Assembly (NCBI RefSeq): GCF_050107595.1
Contig: NZ_JBNILH010000006.1
Location: 253,573-317,572 of the forward strand
Length of the DNA: 64,000 nt
Source of the DNA: Bacillus_AB infantis_C
GTDB lineage: Bacteria > Bacillota > Bacilli > Bacillales > Cytobacillaceae
Reading direction: 5' to 3'
A model generated the notes under the pieces. That model was not told the origin of the DNA. It saw only the letters and a program-made list of their open reading frames with translations, and searched no databases. Below are positions 39,974 through 49,233 of this stretch, one piece after another (within the stretch, counting starts at the first letter, position 1; every line of letters starts with the position of its first letter). A program made the translations under genes and the position numbers.

Positions 39974-41980
39974 TTAATTATTTAATTCTTCAACCAGCTG
40001 CTCCTCATTCCAAATATCAATCCCCAGGTCCTGGGCTTTCGCCAGCTTGGAGCCGGCATCCTCGCCTGCAATCAGGAGGTCCGTTTTCTTGCTGACGCTT
40101 CCGGACACATTTCCGCCCAGTGCTTCGATCTTTTCTTTTGCTTCATTTCGGCTCAATATGGAAAGCTTGCCTGTCAGCACGATTGTCTTTCCTGCAAAAA
40201 AGGAGTCGGAGTCCTCTGCCGCAACCGGCTTCGGCCCTTTGTATTCCATGTTGACGCCTGATTCTTTTAATTCGCGGATAAGCTCCTTCGCTTCTTCCTG
40301 CTCAAAGAATGCAACAATCGCTCCAGCCATTTTACCGCCGATTTCATTGATTGCCGTCAAATCTTCTTCAGAGGCGGCCATCAGGTTATCAATGGTGCCA
40401 AAATGCTGGGCAAGTGTTTTGGCTGCCTTTGCGCCGACATGCCTGATTCCTAATCCAAACAGCAGCTTTTCAAGGGAGTTCTGCTTGGATGCCTCTATGG
40501 CCTCCAGCAGATTATTGACCGATTTTTCACCCATGCGCTCCATTCCGATCAAAGCTTCATGTGTAAGCTTGTAAAGGTCAGCTACATCCTTGATCAGCTC
40601 TTTTGCAAACAGCTGGCTGACCACTTTCTCGCCAAGTCCGTCAATATTCATTGCATTCCGGGAGACAAAATGGATCAGCCCCTCGCGGATCTGGGCGGGG
40701 CATTTCGGATTGATGCATCGCAGAGCCACTTCACCCTCAAGTCGGACGAGCTCGCTTCCGCACTCCGGACAGTGTGTCGGCATCACGAATTCGCGCTCCT
40801 CACCTGTCCTCTGCTCGGCCAGCACATTGACAACCTCGGGGATGATATCTCCGGCTTTTTTGACGACGACCTTGTCGCCGATCTTGATGTCTTTTTCACG
40901 GATCAGATCTTCATTATGAAGCGATGCACGCTGGACAGTTGTCCCGGCGACACGGACCGGTTCAAGCAGGGCTGTAGGAGTGACGACGCCGGTACGTCCG
41001 ACGCTCAGCTCAATATCCCTTAAAGTGGTGACCACTTCTTCAGCAGGGAATTTATAGGCAATCGCCCAGCGAGGACTTTTCGCTGTTGCACCCAGCTCTT
41101 CCTGAAGGGCAAGCGAGTCAACCTTGATGACAATTCCGTCTATATCGTAATCCAGGTTAGGCCGCTTCTCGGTCCAGGTGCTGACATATTCGATAACTTC
41201 TTCTATATTGGCACATCTTCTGCGCTCTTTGTTCGTCTTGAATCCGAGCGTTTCCAGATAATCCAGACCGGCACTGTGTGATTCTACACCTGTATCGCCA
41301 GTGTTTGATATCCCGTATAAAAAGATATCAAGATTACGGGAAGCAGCAATGCGGGGATCAAGCTGCCGCAGGGAGCCTGCAGCCGCATTGCGCGGATTTG
41401 CAAACGGCTCCTCGCCCCGCTCTTCTTTCCCTTTATTCAATGCTTCAAAGGATCGGCCCGGCATGAATGCCTCCCCGCGCACCTCAATGGATACAGGCTC
41501 TGAAAGGCGGAGGGGAATGGAGCGGATTGTCCGCAGGTTTACGGTGATATCCTCCCCGATCGTCCCGTCTCCCCTTGTCGCCCCCTGGATGAACAGGCCA
41601 TCCTCATATTTCAGGGCGACGGCCAGGCCATCAATCTTCAGCTCGCACACATAAGAAAGATTTTCTCCTGCAGTCTGCCGCACCCGGCGGTCAAAGCTGC
41701 GGAGATCTTCTTCGTTGAAGGCATTGCCAAGGCTCAGCATAGGTGTTTGGTGCTCGACCTTTTCGAACATATCGAGTATTTCGCCGCCGACCCGCTGGGT
41801 AGGGGAATCAGCAGTTTTCAGCTGCGGATGCTCATGTTCAAGCTCCATCAGCTCTTTCAGGAGCCGGTCATACTCAGAATCCGGCACTGACGGCTTATCA
41901 AGGACATAATATTCATAGCCATATTGATTCAGCAGATTATGCAGTTCTTTTACTTTTGCTTCGGCTTTGTGAAGGTCCAT
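39974..41980 (-). CDS. ligA: NAD-dependent DNA ligase
   Basis: 668 residues, the usual length. LigA joins Okazaki fragments and seals repair nicks, using NAD+. The adenylation motif KIDGLA has the active-site Lys115. A four-cysteine zinc finger (CPECGS, CINPKCP) lies near 400-425, then helix-hairpin-helix repeats and a C-terminal BRCT domain (about 590-668). The start is ATG 41980; AAAGGG lies nine bases upstream, while the earlier in-frame ATG has no signal. Part of the pcrB-pcrA-ligA-camS unit. Confidence 0.97.
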   Translation of the reverse strand: MDLHKAEAKVKELHNLLNQYGYEYYVLDKPSVPDSEYDRLLKELMELEHEHPQLKTADSPTQRVGGEILDMFEKVEHQTPMLSLGNAFNEEDLRSFDRRVRQTAGENLSYVCELKIDGLAVALKYEDGLFIQGATRGDGTIGEDITVNLRTIRSIPLRLSEPVSIEVRGEAFMPGRSFEALNKGKEERGEEPFANPRNAAAGSLRQLDPRIAASRNLDIFLYGISNTGDTGVESHSAGLDYLETLGFKTNKERRRCANIEEVIEYVSTWTEKRPNLDYDIDGIVIKVDSLALQEELGATAKSPRWAIAYKFPAEEVVTTLRDIELSVGRTGVVTPTALLEPVRVAGTTVQRASLHNEDLIREKDIKIGDKVVVKKAGDIIPEVVNVLAEQRTGEEREFVMPTHCPECGSELVRLEGEVALRCINPKCPAQIREGLIHFVSRNAMNIDGLGEKVVSQLFAKELIKDVADLYKLTHEALIGMERMGEKSVNNLLEAIEASKQNSLEKLLFGLGIRHVGAKAAKTLAQHFGTIDNLMAASEEDLTAINEIGGKMAGAIVAFFEQEEAKELIRELKESGVNMEYKGPKPVAAEDSDSFFAGKTIVLTGKLSILSRNEAKEKIEALGGNVSGSVSKKTDLLIAGEDAGSKLAKAQDLGIDIWNEEQLVEELNN

Positions 41981-42081
41981 CTTATCCAGCCCTTTCATAA
42001 GAAACTCGGCCGCTGCCCGCCTCCAATAAGGCCAGGCAGCTCCGCAGCAATTATGCTTTTATCGTATATTTCTGTACTCTA

Positions 42082-44319
42082 TCAGCCTTTTGTAATCGGT
42101 GCGAATTTTGCCAGCAGGCGCTTGATGCCGGTCGGACTCGGGAAGGCGATATCCAGCTCTGTTCCTTCTCCTTCGCCTTTTACACTGACAACTGTTCCGG
42201 TGCCCCATTTTCCATGGACAGCTCTGTCTCCGACCTGCCAGCCTAGGGCATCCCCGCCGGTCGAGGCCGCAGCCGGCTTGACCACAGCCTTGCGCATAGC
42301 CTGCCGCGGGGCTGTGGATGATAGTGACCGTCCTCCTGCAGGGCTGCCAAATGGAGAAGGTGATGCCTTCTTTGGCTCAATCCCTTCGATAAGGTCTGCC
42401 GGGATTTCCTGGATGAAGCGCGATGGGGGATTCATATTCGTCCGTCCGAATAATGTCCGCATCTGCGCGTTAGTAATATATAATTCTTCCTCTGCACGGG
42501 TGATTCCCACATAGGCGAGGCGGCGCTCTTCTTCCATTTCCGCCTCTTCCATGAGGGAGCGGCTGTGAGGGAAGACGCCTTCCTCAAGCCCGATCAGGAA
42601 TACGACCGGGAATTCCAGCCCCTTTGCAGAGTGAAGCGTCATAAGGACGACGGAATCGGTCTTTGTGCCATCGTCTTCAAGCTTGTCGATGTCTGCCACC
42701 AGAGCCAGGTCTGTAAGGAAGGCAACAAGTGACCTGTCCTCGCTGGCATCCTCGAAGTTTTTTGTAACAGATAAAAACTCGTCGATGTTTTCCAGGCGGC
42801 TTTGGGCTTCAATTGACTTCTCTGCCTTCAGCATGTCCCTGTAGCCGGACTTCTCCAGCACTTCCTCTACAAGCTCTGTTACAGACAAATATTCCTGCAT
42901 CTGTTCGTAGCTTCTGATCAAATCGCGGAACTCGGTTGCCGCCTTCGTGATTTTCGGGCTCAGGCCAATCAGGTCAAGGGCATCGAGTGCCTGGTACATC
43001 GTCATATCATGCATCTGTGCAAAATTGGCGATTTTGTCCACAGATCCTGAGCCTATGCCGCGTTTTGGCACGTTGATCACGCGCTGGAGGCTGATGTCAT
43101 CATCAGGATTGGCAATCAGCCTCAGATAGGCAAGGATATCCTTGATTTCTTTTCTGTCATAGAACTTGATGCCGCCGACAATGGAGTACTCAATATTTGA
43201 TTTGAGGAGCACTTCCTCCATTACACGGGACTGGGCATTGGTCCGGTAAAGGATGGCAATTTCGGAATACTTCCGCTTGCCGCTGTCGACCATTTCTTTG
43301 ATTTTCCCTGCGACAAACTGCCCTTCACCCTGCTCGCTGTCTGCGCGGTAATGGAACAGTTTATTGCCTTCTGCATTTTCTGTCCAGAGATTCTTGGCCT
43401 TCCTGTTGAGGTTCTTGGCAATGACCTCATTGGCAGCCAGCAGGATCCGCTTTGTTGAGCGGTAATTCTGCTCCAGGAGAATCGTTCGGGCATTTTTGTA
43501 ATCTTTTTCGAAAGAGAGGATATTGGCAATGTCAGCTCCGCGCCAGCGATAGATCGACTGGTCAGAGTCTCCGACGACGCAAAGGTTCTTGAATCTGTCT
43601 GCCATCAGCTTTACAAGCATATATTGTGCTCTGTTTGTATCCTGATACTCATCCACATGGATATATTGGAATTTACGCTGATAATATTCCAGCACCTCAG
43701 GCACCCGCTGGAATAGCTGGATCGTTGTCATGATCAGGTCATCAAAGTCCAGCGCCTGATTTTTGCGGAGGCGCCTTTGATATTCTGTGTATACATCGCT
43801 TGCGATCTGCTCGAAGTAGCCGCCGGCCGCCTTTGCATATTCCTCCGGATCGATCAGTTCGTTTTTTGCCGAGCTGATGCTGCCCAGGATCGCACGCGGA
43901 TCGTATTTTTTCGGATCCAGGTTCTTTTCCTTGAGAATTGCCTTAATGACAGACTGCTGGTCTGTTGTATCGAGTATCGTGAAATTCCGGTTAAAGCCGA
44001 TTCTGTCTATATCTCTCCTGAGGATCCGCACACACATCGAGTGGAACGTAGAAATCCAAATATCATCGGCTGCTCCGCCCATCATGTTCTGGATCCTCTC
44101 GCGCATTTCCCTTGCCGCCTTGTTGGTAAAGGTGATGGCCAGGATGTTATACGGGTTTACCCCTTTTTCAACCATCAGATATCCAATCCTGTGGGTCAGC
44201 ACCCTCGTCTTTCCGCTCCCCGCACCGGCCATGATGAGCAGCGGCCCATCCGTAGCCTTTACAGCATTCTGCTGCTGGGCATTCAATCCGTTTAATAATT
44301 TATCCGTTAAATATTGCAT
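42082..44319 (-). CDS. pcrA: ATP-dependent DNA helicase PcrA
   Basis: 745 residues, UvrD/Rep superfamily 1. It unwinds DNA 3' to 5', removes RecA filaments and serves repair and plasmid replication. Walker A (AGAGSGKT, residues 31-38), VDEYQDTN, and VALMTLHSAKGLEFPVVFL-type motifs are visible (here SVVLMTLHSAKGLEF). The C-terminal Tudor-like tail (GDRAVHGKWGTGTVV) contacts RNA polymerase. The start is ATG 44319, after GGTGA; the frame runs six codons further over that signal. Confidence 0.97.
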   Translation of the reverse strand: MQYLTDKLLNGLNAQQQNAVKATDGPLLIMAGAGSGKTRVLTHRIGYLMVEKGVNPYNILAITFTNKAAREMRERIQNMMGGAADDIWISTFHSMCVRILRRDIDRIGFNRNFTILDTTDQQSVIKAILKEKNLDPKKYDPRAILGSISSAKNELIDPEEYAKAAGGYFEQIASDVYTEYQRRLRKNQALDFDDLIMTTIQLFQRVPEVLEYYQRKFQYIHVDEYQDTNRAQYMLVKLMADRFKNLCVVGDSDQSIYRWRGADIANILSFEKDYKNARTILLEQNYRSTKRILLAANEVIAKNLNRKAKNLWTENAEGNKLFHYRADSEQGEGQFVAGKIKEMVDSGKRKYSEIAILYRTNAQSRVMEEVLLKSNIEYSIVGGIKFYDRKEIKDILAYLRLIANPDDDISLQRVINVPKRGIGSGSVDKIANFAQMHDMTMYQALDALDLIGLSPKITKAATEFRDLIRSYEQMQEYLSVTELVEEVLEKSGYRDMLKAEKSIEAQSRLENIDEFLSVTKNFEDASEDRSLVAFLTDLALVADIDKLEDDGTKTDSVVLMTLHSAKGLEFPVVFLIGLEEGVFPHSRSLMEEAEMEEERRLAYVGITRAEEELYITNAQMRTLFGRTNMNPPSRFIQEIPADLIEGIEPKKASPSPFGSPAGGRSLSSTAPRQAMRKAVVKPAAASTGGDALGWQVGDRAVHGKWGTGTVVSVKGEGEGTELDIAFPSPTGIKRLLAKFAPITKG

Positions 44320-44390
44320 CTTTTTATTCACCGCCAAACAAACATATGTTCTTTATAGTAGTGTATCCTTAAGTCCTTCTGCAGGCAACT

Positions 44391-45071
44391 TTATTTAGGC
44401 AAAACAGTCTTTAAAGCTTCATCAAGATTTTCATATATTATATTGCCGACCACAATGACGTCCGCTGCCTCAGCCATTTCCCTTGCCTGTGCTTCAGTGG
44501 AAATTCCGCCGCCGTAGAAAAAGGTTGTTTCCTCAAGGGTGCGCTTCACTTCAGCCGCAAGCCCGGGATCGCCATATGTCCCGCTGTATTCCAGATAAAA
44601 GATGGGAAGGTGGAACATTTTCTCCGCCATCATCGCGTAGGCCACAACATCCTCTGCATCCAGATCCGTCTTCGCCCCTGTCAGCTTTGCCGCCTTGCAT
44701 TCGCTGTTCATGATGCAATAGCCCTGGACAAGGATTTCCTCCCAGCTCATGATCTCTCCGTATTCCTTGACCGCCTGATGATGAAGCCCGGTGATCCACT
44801 TGCTGTCCCCGCTGTTCAGGACAGACGGAATAAAATACAGATCAAAGCCCGGAGTTACAGACTCAATTGTTGAAACTTCGAGTACACAGGGCACTGTATA
44901 GCGCCGTATCCTCGCCATCAGGTCCAGCACCTTTTCAAGTGTAATGCCGTCAGTACCTCCGACTATTACAGCATCTGTCCCTGATTCACAGATCCGCTCC
45001 AGGTCCTGGTCAGAAATTTCTTTATCGGGATCGAGTTTAAAGGCATGGCGCCACTCGCGAACATCATACAT
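44391..45071 (-). CDS. pcrB: heptaprenylglyceryl phosphate synthase
   Basis: 226 residues, TIM barrel. PcrB joins a C35 heptaprenyl chain to glycerol-1-phosphate, making an archaeal-type ether lipid in Bacillus. The family blocks FKLDPDKEI, VGGTDGIT, YLEYSGTYGDP and YGGGI are present. The start is ATG 45071, with GGAGG nine bases upstream. First gene of the operon with pcrA, ligA and camS. Confidence 0.94.
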   Translation of the reverse strand: MYDVREWRHAFKLDPDKEISDQDLERICESGTDAVIVGGTDGITLEKVLDLMARIRRYTVPCVLEVSTIESVTPGFDLYFIPSVLNSGDSKWITGLHHQAVKEYGEIMSWEEILVQGYCIMNSECKAAKLTGAKTDLDAEDVVAYAMMAEKMFHLPIFYLEYSGTYGDPGLAAEVKRTLEETTFFYGGGISTEAQAREMAEAADVIVVGNIIYENLDEALKTVLPK

Positions 45072-45106
45072 GCATACTTGCCTCCATTCTATCATTCCAT
45101 TACAAC

Positions 45107-45135
45107 ATTATAGCATTAGACACTGGAATCAAAAA
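45107..45135 (-). promoter_or_regulatory. sigma-A promoter of the pcrB operon
   Basis: On the minus strand an extended -10 (TGCTATAAT, hexamer 45107-45112) with a TTTTTG -35 (45130-45135) at 17 bp. Confidence 0.65.
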
Positions 45136-45255
45136 GGAAAGCGGGAAGGACATTTCCTGCATATTGATGGAAGAAGAAAAGTCCTTCCTGGAGAATGCGG
45201 GGGCAGCAGCGAAAACAAAGAGCGCAAGTCTCGGAATGCTTGCTCCTCCTAATAA

Positions 45256-45287
45256 AAAAGCCGCTGGATCCTCATCCTGCGGCTTTT
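45256..45287 (-). terminator. terminator of yerC
   Basis: A 9-bp stem (AAAAGCCGC / GCGGCTTTT) with a 14-base loop and flanking A/T runs, seven bases after the yerC stop. Confidence 0.85.
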
Positions 45288-45293
45288 CATCAG

Positions 45294-45608
45294 TTATTCT
45301 GCAGCGGCCTGTGCTTCATCGTCCTTGATGCGCTCAAGGGCCATCTCATAGGCGTCATTGCCATAATTCAGGCAGCGTTTGACACGGGAAATCGTTGCCG
45401 TGCTTGCCCCTGTTTCTGTTTCAATCTTATGATAAGTCTTTCCTTCCCGCAGCATCCGGGCAACCTCCAGGCGCTGGGCAAGAGATTGAATTTCATTTAC
45501 CGTGCAAAGATCGTCGAAGAATCGATAGCATTCTTCCAGGTCTTTTAGGGACAGAACCGATTTGAACAATTGATCCAGCTCTTTGCCTCTCAGTTTTTCA
45601 ATTTGCAT
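45294..45608 (-). CDS. yerC: YerC/YecD-type TrpR-like regulator
   Basis: 104 residues. The TrpR-superfamily helix-turn-helix is visible at about 45-80 (SLAQRLEVARMLREGKTYHKI, then GASTATISRVKRCLNYG). YerC is a conserved regulator in Firmicutes; its target genes are poorly defined. AAGGAG precedes the ATG. It lies 36 bases after yerB on the same strand, as in B. subtilis. Confidence 0.9.
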   Translation of the reverse strand: MQIEKLRGKELDQLFKSVLSLKDLEECYRFFDDLCTVNEIQSLAQRLEVARMLREGKTYHKIETETGASTATISRVKRCLNYGNDAYEMALERIKDDEAQAAAE

Positions 45609-45644
45609 ATAGGATCTCCTTTATTTAAACAAAATTTGTAAGAG

Positions 45645-46721
45645 TTAATTAGCTTTATTCAAGCTGACTGCCTGGCCGAGGCCCGGGTCTGATGGAATTA
45701 CATTGATCCATGTCTTTCCTCGGACCAGCGGCGCTTCCTTGCCATCAATAAAAGGAAGCAGCCTTCCATTTTCATTTTTCCACTCTACTTCCCGGAGGGA
45801 GCCTTTCTGAAGAAGATAGCCTCTTCCCCCAGTTGTTAAGTTAATCTCACGCCTGCCTGCACTGTCAACAATTTTGTGGGAGGCTTCTATGATGAGTATA
45901 TTGTCAATCAGGACGGGGGCGCCGCTGTCATAATCAGCGGTCAGTTCGCCATTGGAATATCTTTTGTATTTATCAAGATTCCTGTCATATTCATAGGTGC
46001 TTGAGAATGTCTCGTTTGAAAGATACGAAACCTTTGCACTCTCTGCTTCTTCGCCTGTGAGCTGCCCTGCTTCTTCAGCTGTCATGAAGCTGAGGGGACC
46101 GGGAGCTTTTTCCATTTCATAGTTCTTTTCCGCCGCCCCCTTCAGGATATTTTCATAAGAGGTATACGAGTTATGCGGAGCCTTGCGGTAACCGGCCCTT
46201 TGAAAGAGAGTCCCGTCATAATAAAGGCCATTCAGATTGTCTATATAGCCGTTGTCCATAAGCTCCTTCGCATCCGGGCTGTTTCCGTGGCAGATATAAA
46301 GCCCGTCATACGCTTTGGCCAGCTCAATGTAATAATCACGGGCACTCCTGACTGGACCGATCTTTTCCGGCTGTTCGCTTTGGTAGATGGCCAGGAAGCG
46401 GGTCACATCTCCCTCCGCTAAAAGTTCATAAACAATATCAGCTTCCGGTAGTCCGGATTGCGGCCTGGCAGCCGGATGATTATTGATCATCACAGCGACG
46501 GCGCGGCCTGCGGCTTCCTTCTCTGTGCCAATGCCTGTCAGCGGAAAGGCATACGGCGATTCTGCCTCTGTTTCCTGTCCTTCATTTTCATTGGAAGTTT
46601 GTTCGGCCGGCGCCTGATTATTCCCTTTCTCAGGCTCTGTATCATCATTAGACTTTTTGCACCCAGAAACAAGCATCAGCACTGCTGCTGAAAGCATCAT
46701 CCATTTCTTAATCTTTTTCAC
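45645..46721 (-). CDS. yerB: DUF3048 lipoprotein YerB
   Basis: 358 residues with lipobox LVSGC (Cys21), followed by an acidic, Asn/Glu-rich linker to about residue 55. The body matches YerB: MINNHPAARPQSGLPEADIVYELLAEG, RFLAIYQSE, and IGPVRSARDYYIELA (about 75-135). It is anchored outside the membrane. Function is not established. Ends before yerC. Confidence 0.9.
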   Translation of the reverse strand: MKKIKKWMMLSAAVLMLVSGCKKSNDDTEPEKGNNQAPAEQTSNENEGQETEAESPYAFPLTGIGTEKEAAGRAVAVMINNHPAARPQSGLPEADIVYELLAEGDVTRFLAIYQSEQPEKIGPVRSARDYYIELAKAYDGLYICHGNSPDAKELMDNGYIDNLNGLYYDGTLFQRAGYRKAPHNSYTSYENILKGAAEKNYEMEKAPGPLSFMTAEEAGQLTGEEAESAKVSYLSNETFSSTYEYDRNLDKYKRYSNGELTADYDSGAPVLIDNILIIEASHKIVDSAGRREINLTTGGRGYLLQKGSLREVEWKNENGRLLPFIDGKEAPLVRGKTWINVIPSDPGLGQAVSLNKAN

Positions 46722-46764
46722 CCCTGTGATCCCTATCTTTCTTTATAGTCTATTCTTTTATATT

Positions 46765-48513
46765 TTAACGCATTATCGTTGGAAAGAGTACCGTTTTATT
46801 CATGACATCATACATTCCATGCTGAGTGATCCGGATGTACGGAAGATGGGTTGATGAGAAAAAGAGGAGCGAATAGATCGGGTCCTCGAATTTATACCCT
46901 TTTTCCTCAAGCAGCCTCAGCAGTTTCTTTTCATCCTCAATCAGGTCTGGAACGGCCTTTGCAGACATCCCGCCATTCAGCGGAAGTCCGACCTCGCATT
47001 CAATCGTGCCGCTGCCGGCAATGGCAATCCCTCCGCCGAGCACTTTGATCCGTTCAAATGCTGTCAGCATATCCTGTTTGTTCTTCCCGATCAGGATAAT
47101 ATCGCCTGTATTGGAGAAGGAGCTTGCCATGCCCCCAATTCTGCTGGCAAAGCCCTTCAGCATTGTGTTGATCCGCCATTTGCCCTTCCTGTCAACAAGC
47201 ATGAAAAAGCATTCATCATGGTCTTCTGACAGTTCTTCATAGGAAACATCAATCGAGATGGAATACGGTTTTGTAATCACTGCGTTCTCCATTTTGATCC
47301 CAAACGGCATTGAAAATTGCATATCATCACCTGTCAGGCTCCAGTCAATGTCCAGCTTTTCGAAGCCATGTTCTTCCCAGGTATTCCATCCGTAAGCGCC
47401 TTCCACTTCTTTGCCGTCCTTCTTGACCCATTTGCCTTTTGCAAGGACAGAAACCGGTGTAGGGTTTCTTTCATCCTCAAGGAAATTGATGTTGGCAATC
47501 CTGCCTGTTGTGATATTGCCGTGCAGATAGTCGATATTATAATGCCGGGCCGGATTGATCGTCCCCATATTATAAGCGTCTACTACAGGCACCCCTTTTT
47601 CGATGGCAATCCTGATCATATGATCGATCATGCCCTGCTCGTAAAACGAGGCCGATGAACCATCTGTTGTAAAAATAAACCGGTCATATACATTGATTCC
47701 CAGCTCATGAATCTCTTCCAGCAGCTTAGGCAGGTCAGGCCTGATGGAAGAATGGCGGAGGGAAACCGTATATCCATGCATCAGCCGGTCATAAGCCTCT
47801 TTTCCTGTCATCGCTTCATGGTCGCAGTCTGCCCCAAAGAGCATCATCTTCGCCAGCGTCTTTTCCGATGCACCCGGGAAATGCCCTTCGATCTGCTTGC
47901 GCATCCGTTTGGCTTCCTGTATCCAGTGAAGCATCATATCATCGCCATCCAAAAGCCGCGGCCACCCTGTTAGTTCCCCGCCCTGCAGAACGGCATCATG
48001 TTCAAGCCAGGATTTGATGTTTCCATGGGAGAAGGCCTGTTCTTCGTTTTGGATCTCTGTCTGAGCATCAAATCGGCACCACCAATACATCGTTGAAGGA
48101 ATATTGCGCATCTCCCTCAAAAAAGAAAACGCTTTCTTTTTATCCATCTGCAAAACAAGCGACATATTATCATTGATGAGTGTCGTTGTGCCGAACTGCG
48201 ATGCATAGGCCGCCAGAGAATGGGGATTATAAAGTTGAAATGGATGGGCGTGGGGCTCAATATAGCCTGGAACAAGCCATTCACCCTGACAGTCCCTGAT
48301 TTCACAGCCGTCTGTCCTTGCCGGAAGCTTCTCTCCGACATAGACAATCCGATCGTCATAGATCCAGATATTGGCGGTGATCCATTTATTCAGTACTTGA
48401 TTCAAGTATGTAGCATTTTGCAAAAGCATGGTCGGGGCAAGCTTTCCATCCAGAACGGAGACCTGTTCCCTTATTTGTTTGTTTTTCCACCGATACCGCT
48501 GTTCGAGCAACAA
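46765..48513 (-). CDS. yerA: putative adenine deaminase YerA
   Basis: 582 residues, amidohydrolase superfamily. The metal-binding EPHAHP (about 85-90) and the AdeC-type C-terminal GGGIAIAG region are present. It resembles adenine deaminase, converting adenine to hypoxanthine, but the YerA branch is not proven to have that activity. The start is TTG 48513, with GGAGGGG upstream; the next codon, also TTG, is equally possible. Alone between yerB and a divergent membrane gene. Confidence 0.87.
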   Translation of the reverse strand: MLLEQRYRWKNKQIREQVSVLDGKLAPTMLLQNATYLNQVLNKWITANIWIYDDRIVYVGEKLPARTDGCEIRDCQGEWLVPGYIEPHAHPFQLYNPHSLAAYASQFGTTTLINDNMSLVLQMDKKKAFSFLREMRNIPSTMYWWCRFDAQTEIQNEEQAFSHGNIKSWLEHDAVLQGGELTGWPRLLDGDDMMLHWIQEAKRMRKQIEGHFPGASEKTLAKMMLFGADCDHEAMTGKEAYDRLMHGYTVSLRHSSIRPDLPKLLEEIHELGINVYDRFIFTTDGSSASFYEQGMIDHMIRIAIEKGVPVVDAYNMGTINPARHYNIDYLHGNITTGRIANINFLEDERNPTPVSVLAKGKWVKKDGKEVEGAYGWNTWEEHGFEKLDIDWSLTGDDMQFSMPFGIKMENAVITKPYSISIDVSYEELSEDHDECFFMLVDRKGKWRINTMLKGFASRIGGMASSFSNTGDIILIGKNKQDMLTAFERIKVLGGGIAIAGSGTIECEVGLPLNGGMSAKAVPDLIEDEKKLLRLLEEKGYKFEDPIYSLLFFSSTHLPYIRITQHGMYDVMNKTVLFPTIMR

Positions 48514-48693
48514 TGTCCCCTCCGTTTACTTGCCGCTAAGCGGCTTTGATATATTTTTTAAGATCCTAAGCGATCATACTTCAAAAAAGAAAGCCCTTTC
48601 AGAGCTGTTCTATCTATACTAACATATTTCGCTGTTTAACGCATTAAAGAATTGTAAAGAAATTGAAAATTTTGTGAAGGAGTGCAGCAGTCC

Positions 48694-49050
48694 ATGAAAA
48701 TCAAACCGAACATCGGCATATTGAATGCTCTCATCCGCATCACCATCGGGCTTACAGTCCTTTCCTGGAGCACAGCCAAGCTGGTGAAAATGCCTTGGCG
48801 CGATTCTTATCTGGTAATGGCAATGCTTGGGGCCATGAAGGTGGCAGAAGGGATTGTCCGCTATTGTCCAGTGACAGCCATGCTTGACCGCGGGCAGGAT
48901 ATGATGAATGGAGGCGGCACCGGCAGCCGCAAAGATCATTCCGAACAGAAGCATAATGAACCCAAGGCTGGCGGGGATAAACAGGACCTGAATGATCAGG
49001 ACCTGGCGATGATTGAAAAGACCCTGATGCAGAATAACACGCTTAAATGA
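48694..49050 (+). CDS. DUF2892 (YgaP-like) membrane protein
   Basis: 118 residues. The start NIGILNALIRITIGLTVLSWS and the RYCPVTAMLDRG segment belong to the DUF2892/YgaP transmembrane family: two short hydrophobic helices with a cysteine in the second loop. The C-terminal 50 residues are polar and charged. The start is ATG 48694, with AAGGAG about 11 bases upstream; GTG 48682 is possible. It is divergent from yerA. Confidence 0.85.
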   Translation: MKIKPNIGILNALIRITIGLTVLSWSTAKLVKMPWRDSYLVMAMLGAMKVAEGIVRYCPVTAMLDRGQDMMNGGGTGSRKDHSEQKHNEPKAGGDKQDLNDQDLAMIEKTLMQNNTLK

Positions 49051-49057
49051 GAAAAAA

Positions 49058-49097
49058 GAAAGCGGCGGACACCTGTATAAAGGTGCCTGCCGCTTTT
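49058..49097 (+). terminator. terminator of the DUF2892 gene
   Basis: A 14-bp stem (AAGCGGCGGACACC with GGTGCCTGCCGCTT, two non-Watson-Crick pairs) followed by TTTT. Confidence 0.85.
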
Positions 49098-49119
49098 GAA
49101 TCTTAAGGAGATGATATGA

Positions 49120-49233
49120 TTGTTTCTTGAATATGTTACTGATATGTCGTTTGTCCTGATCATCCTGATCGGCAGCATCGTCGCAATCCTTTATGCTTTT
49201 ATAAGGAAGTCCGGAAAGAAAGGCGCGCGATAG
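49120..49233 (+). CDS. small single-helix membrane protein overlapping purD (37 aa)
   Basis: TAAGGAG lies nine bases before TTG 49120. The product (starts MFLEYVTDMSFVLIILIGSI and ends FIRKSGKKGAR) has one hydrophobic helix and a basic tail. Its last 35 bases overlap the 3' end of purD on the opposite strand. A good ribosome-binding site and typical topology support it. Function unknown. Confidence 0.55.
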   Translation: MFLEYVTDMSFVLIILIGSIVAILYAFIRKSGKKGAR

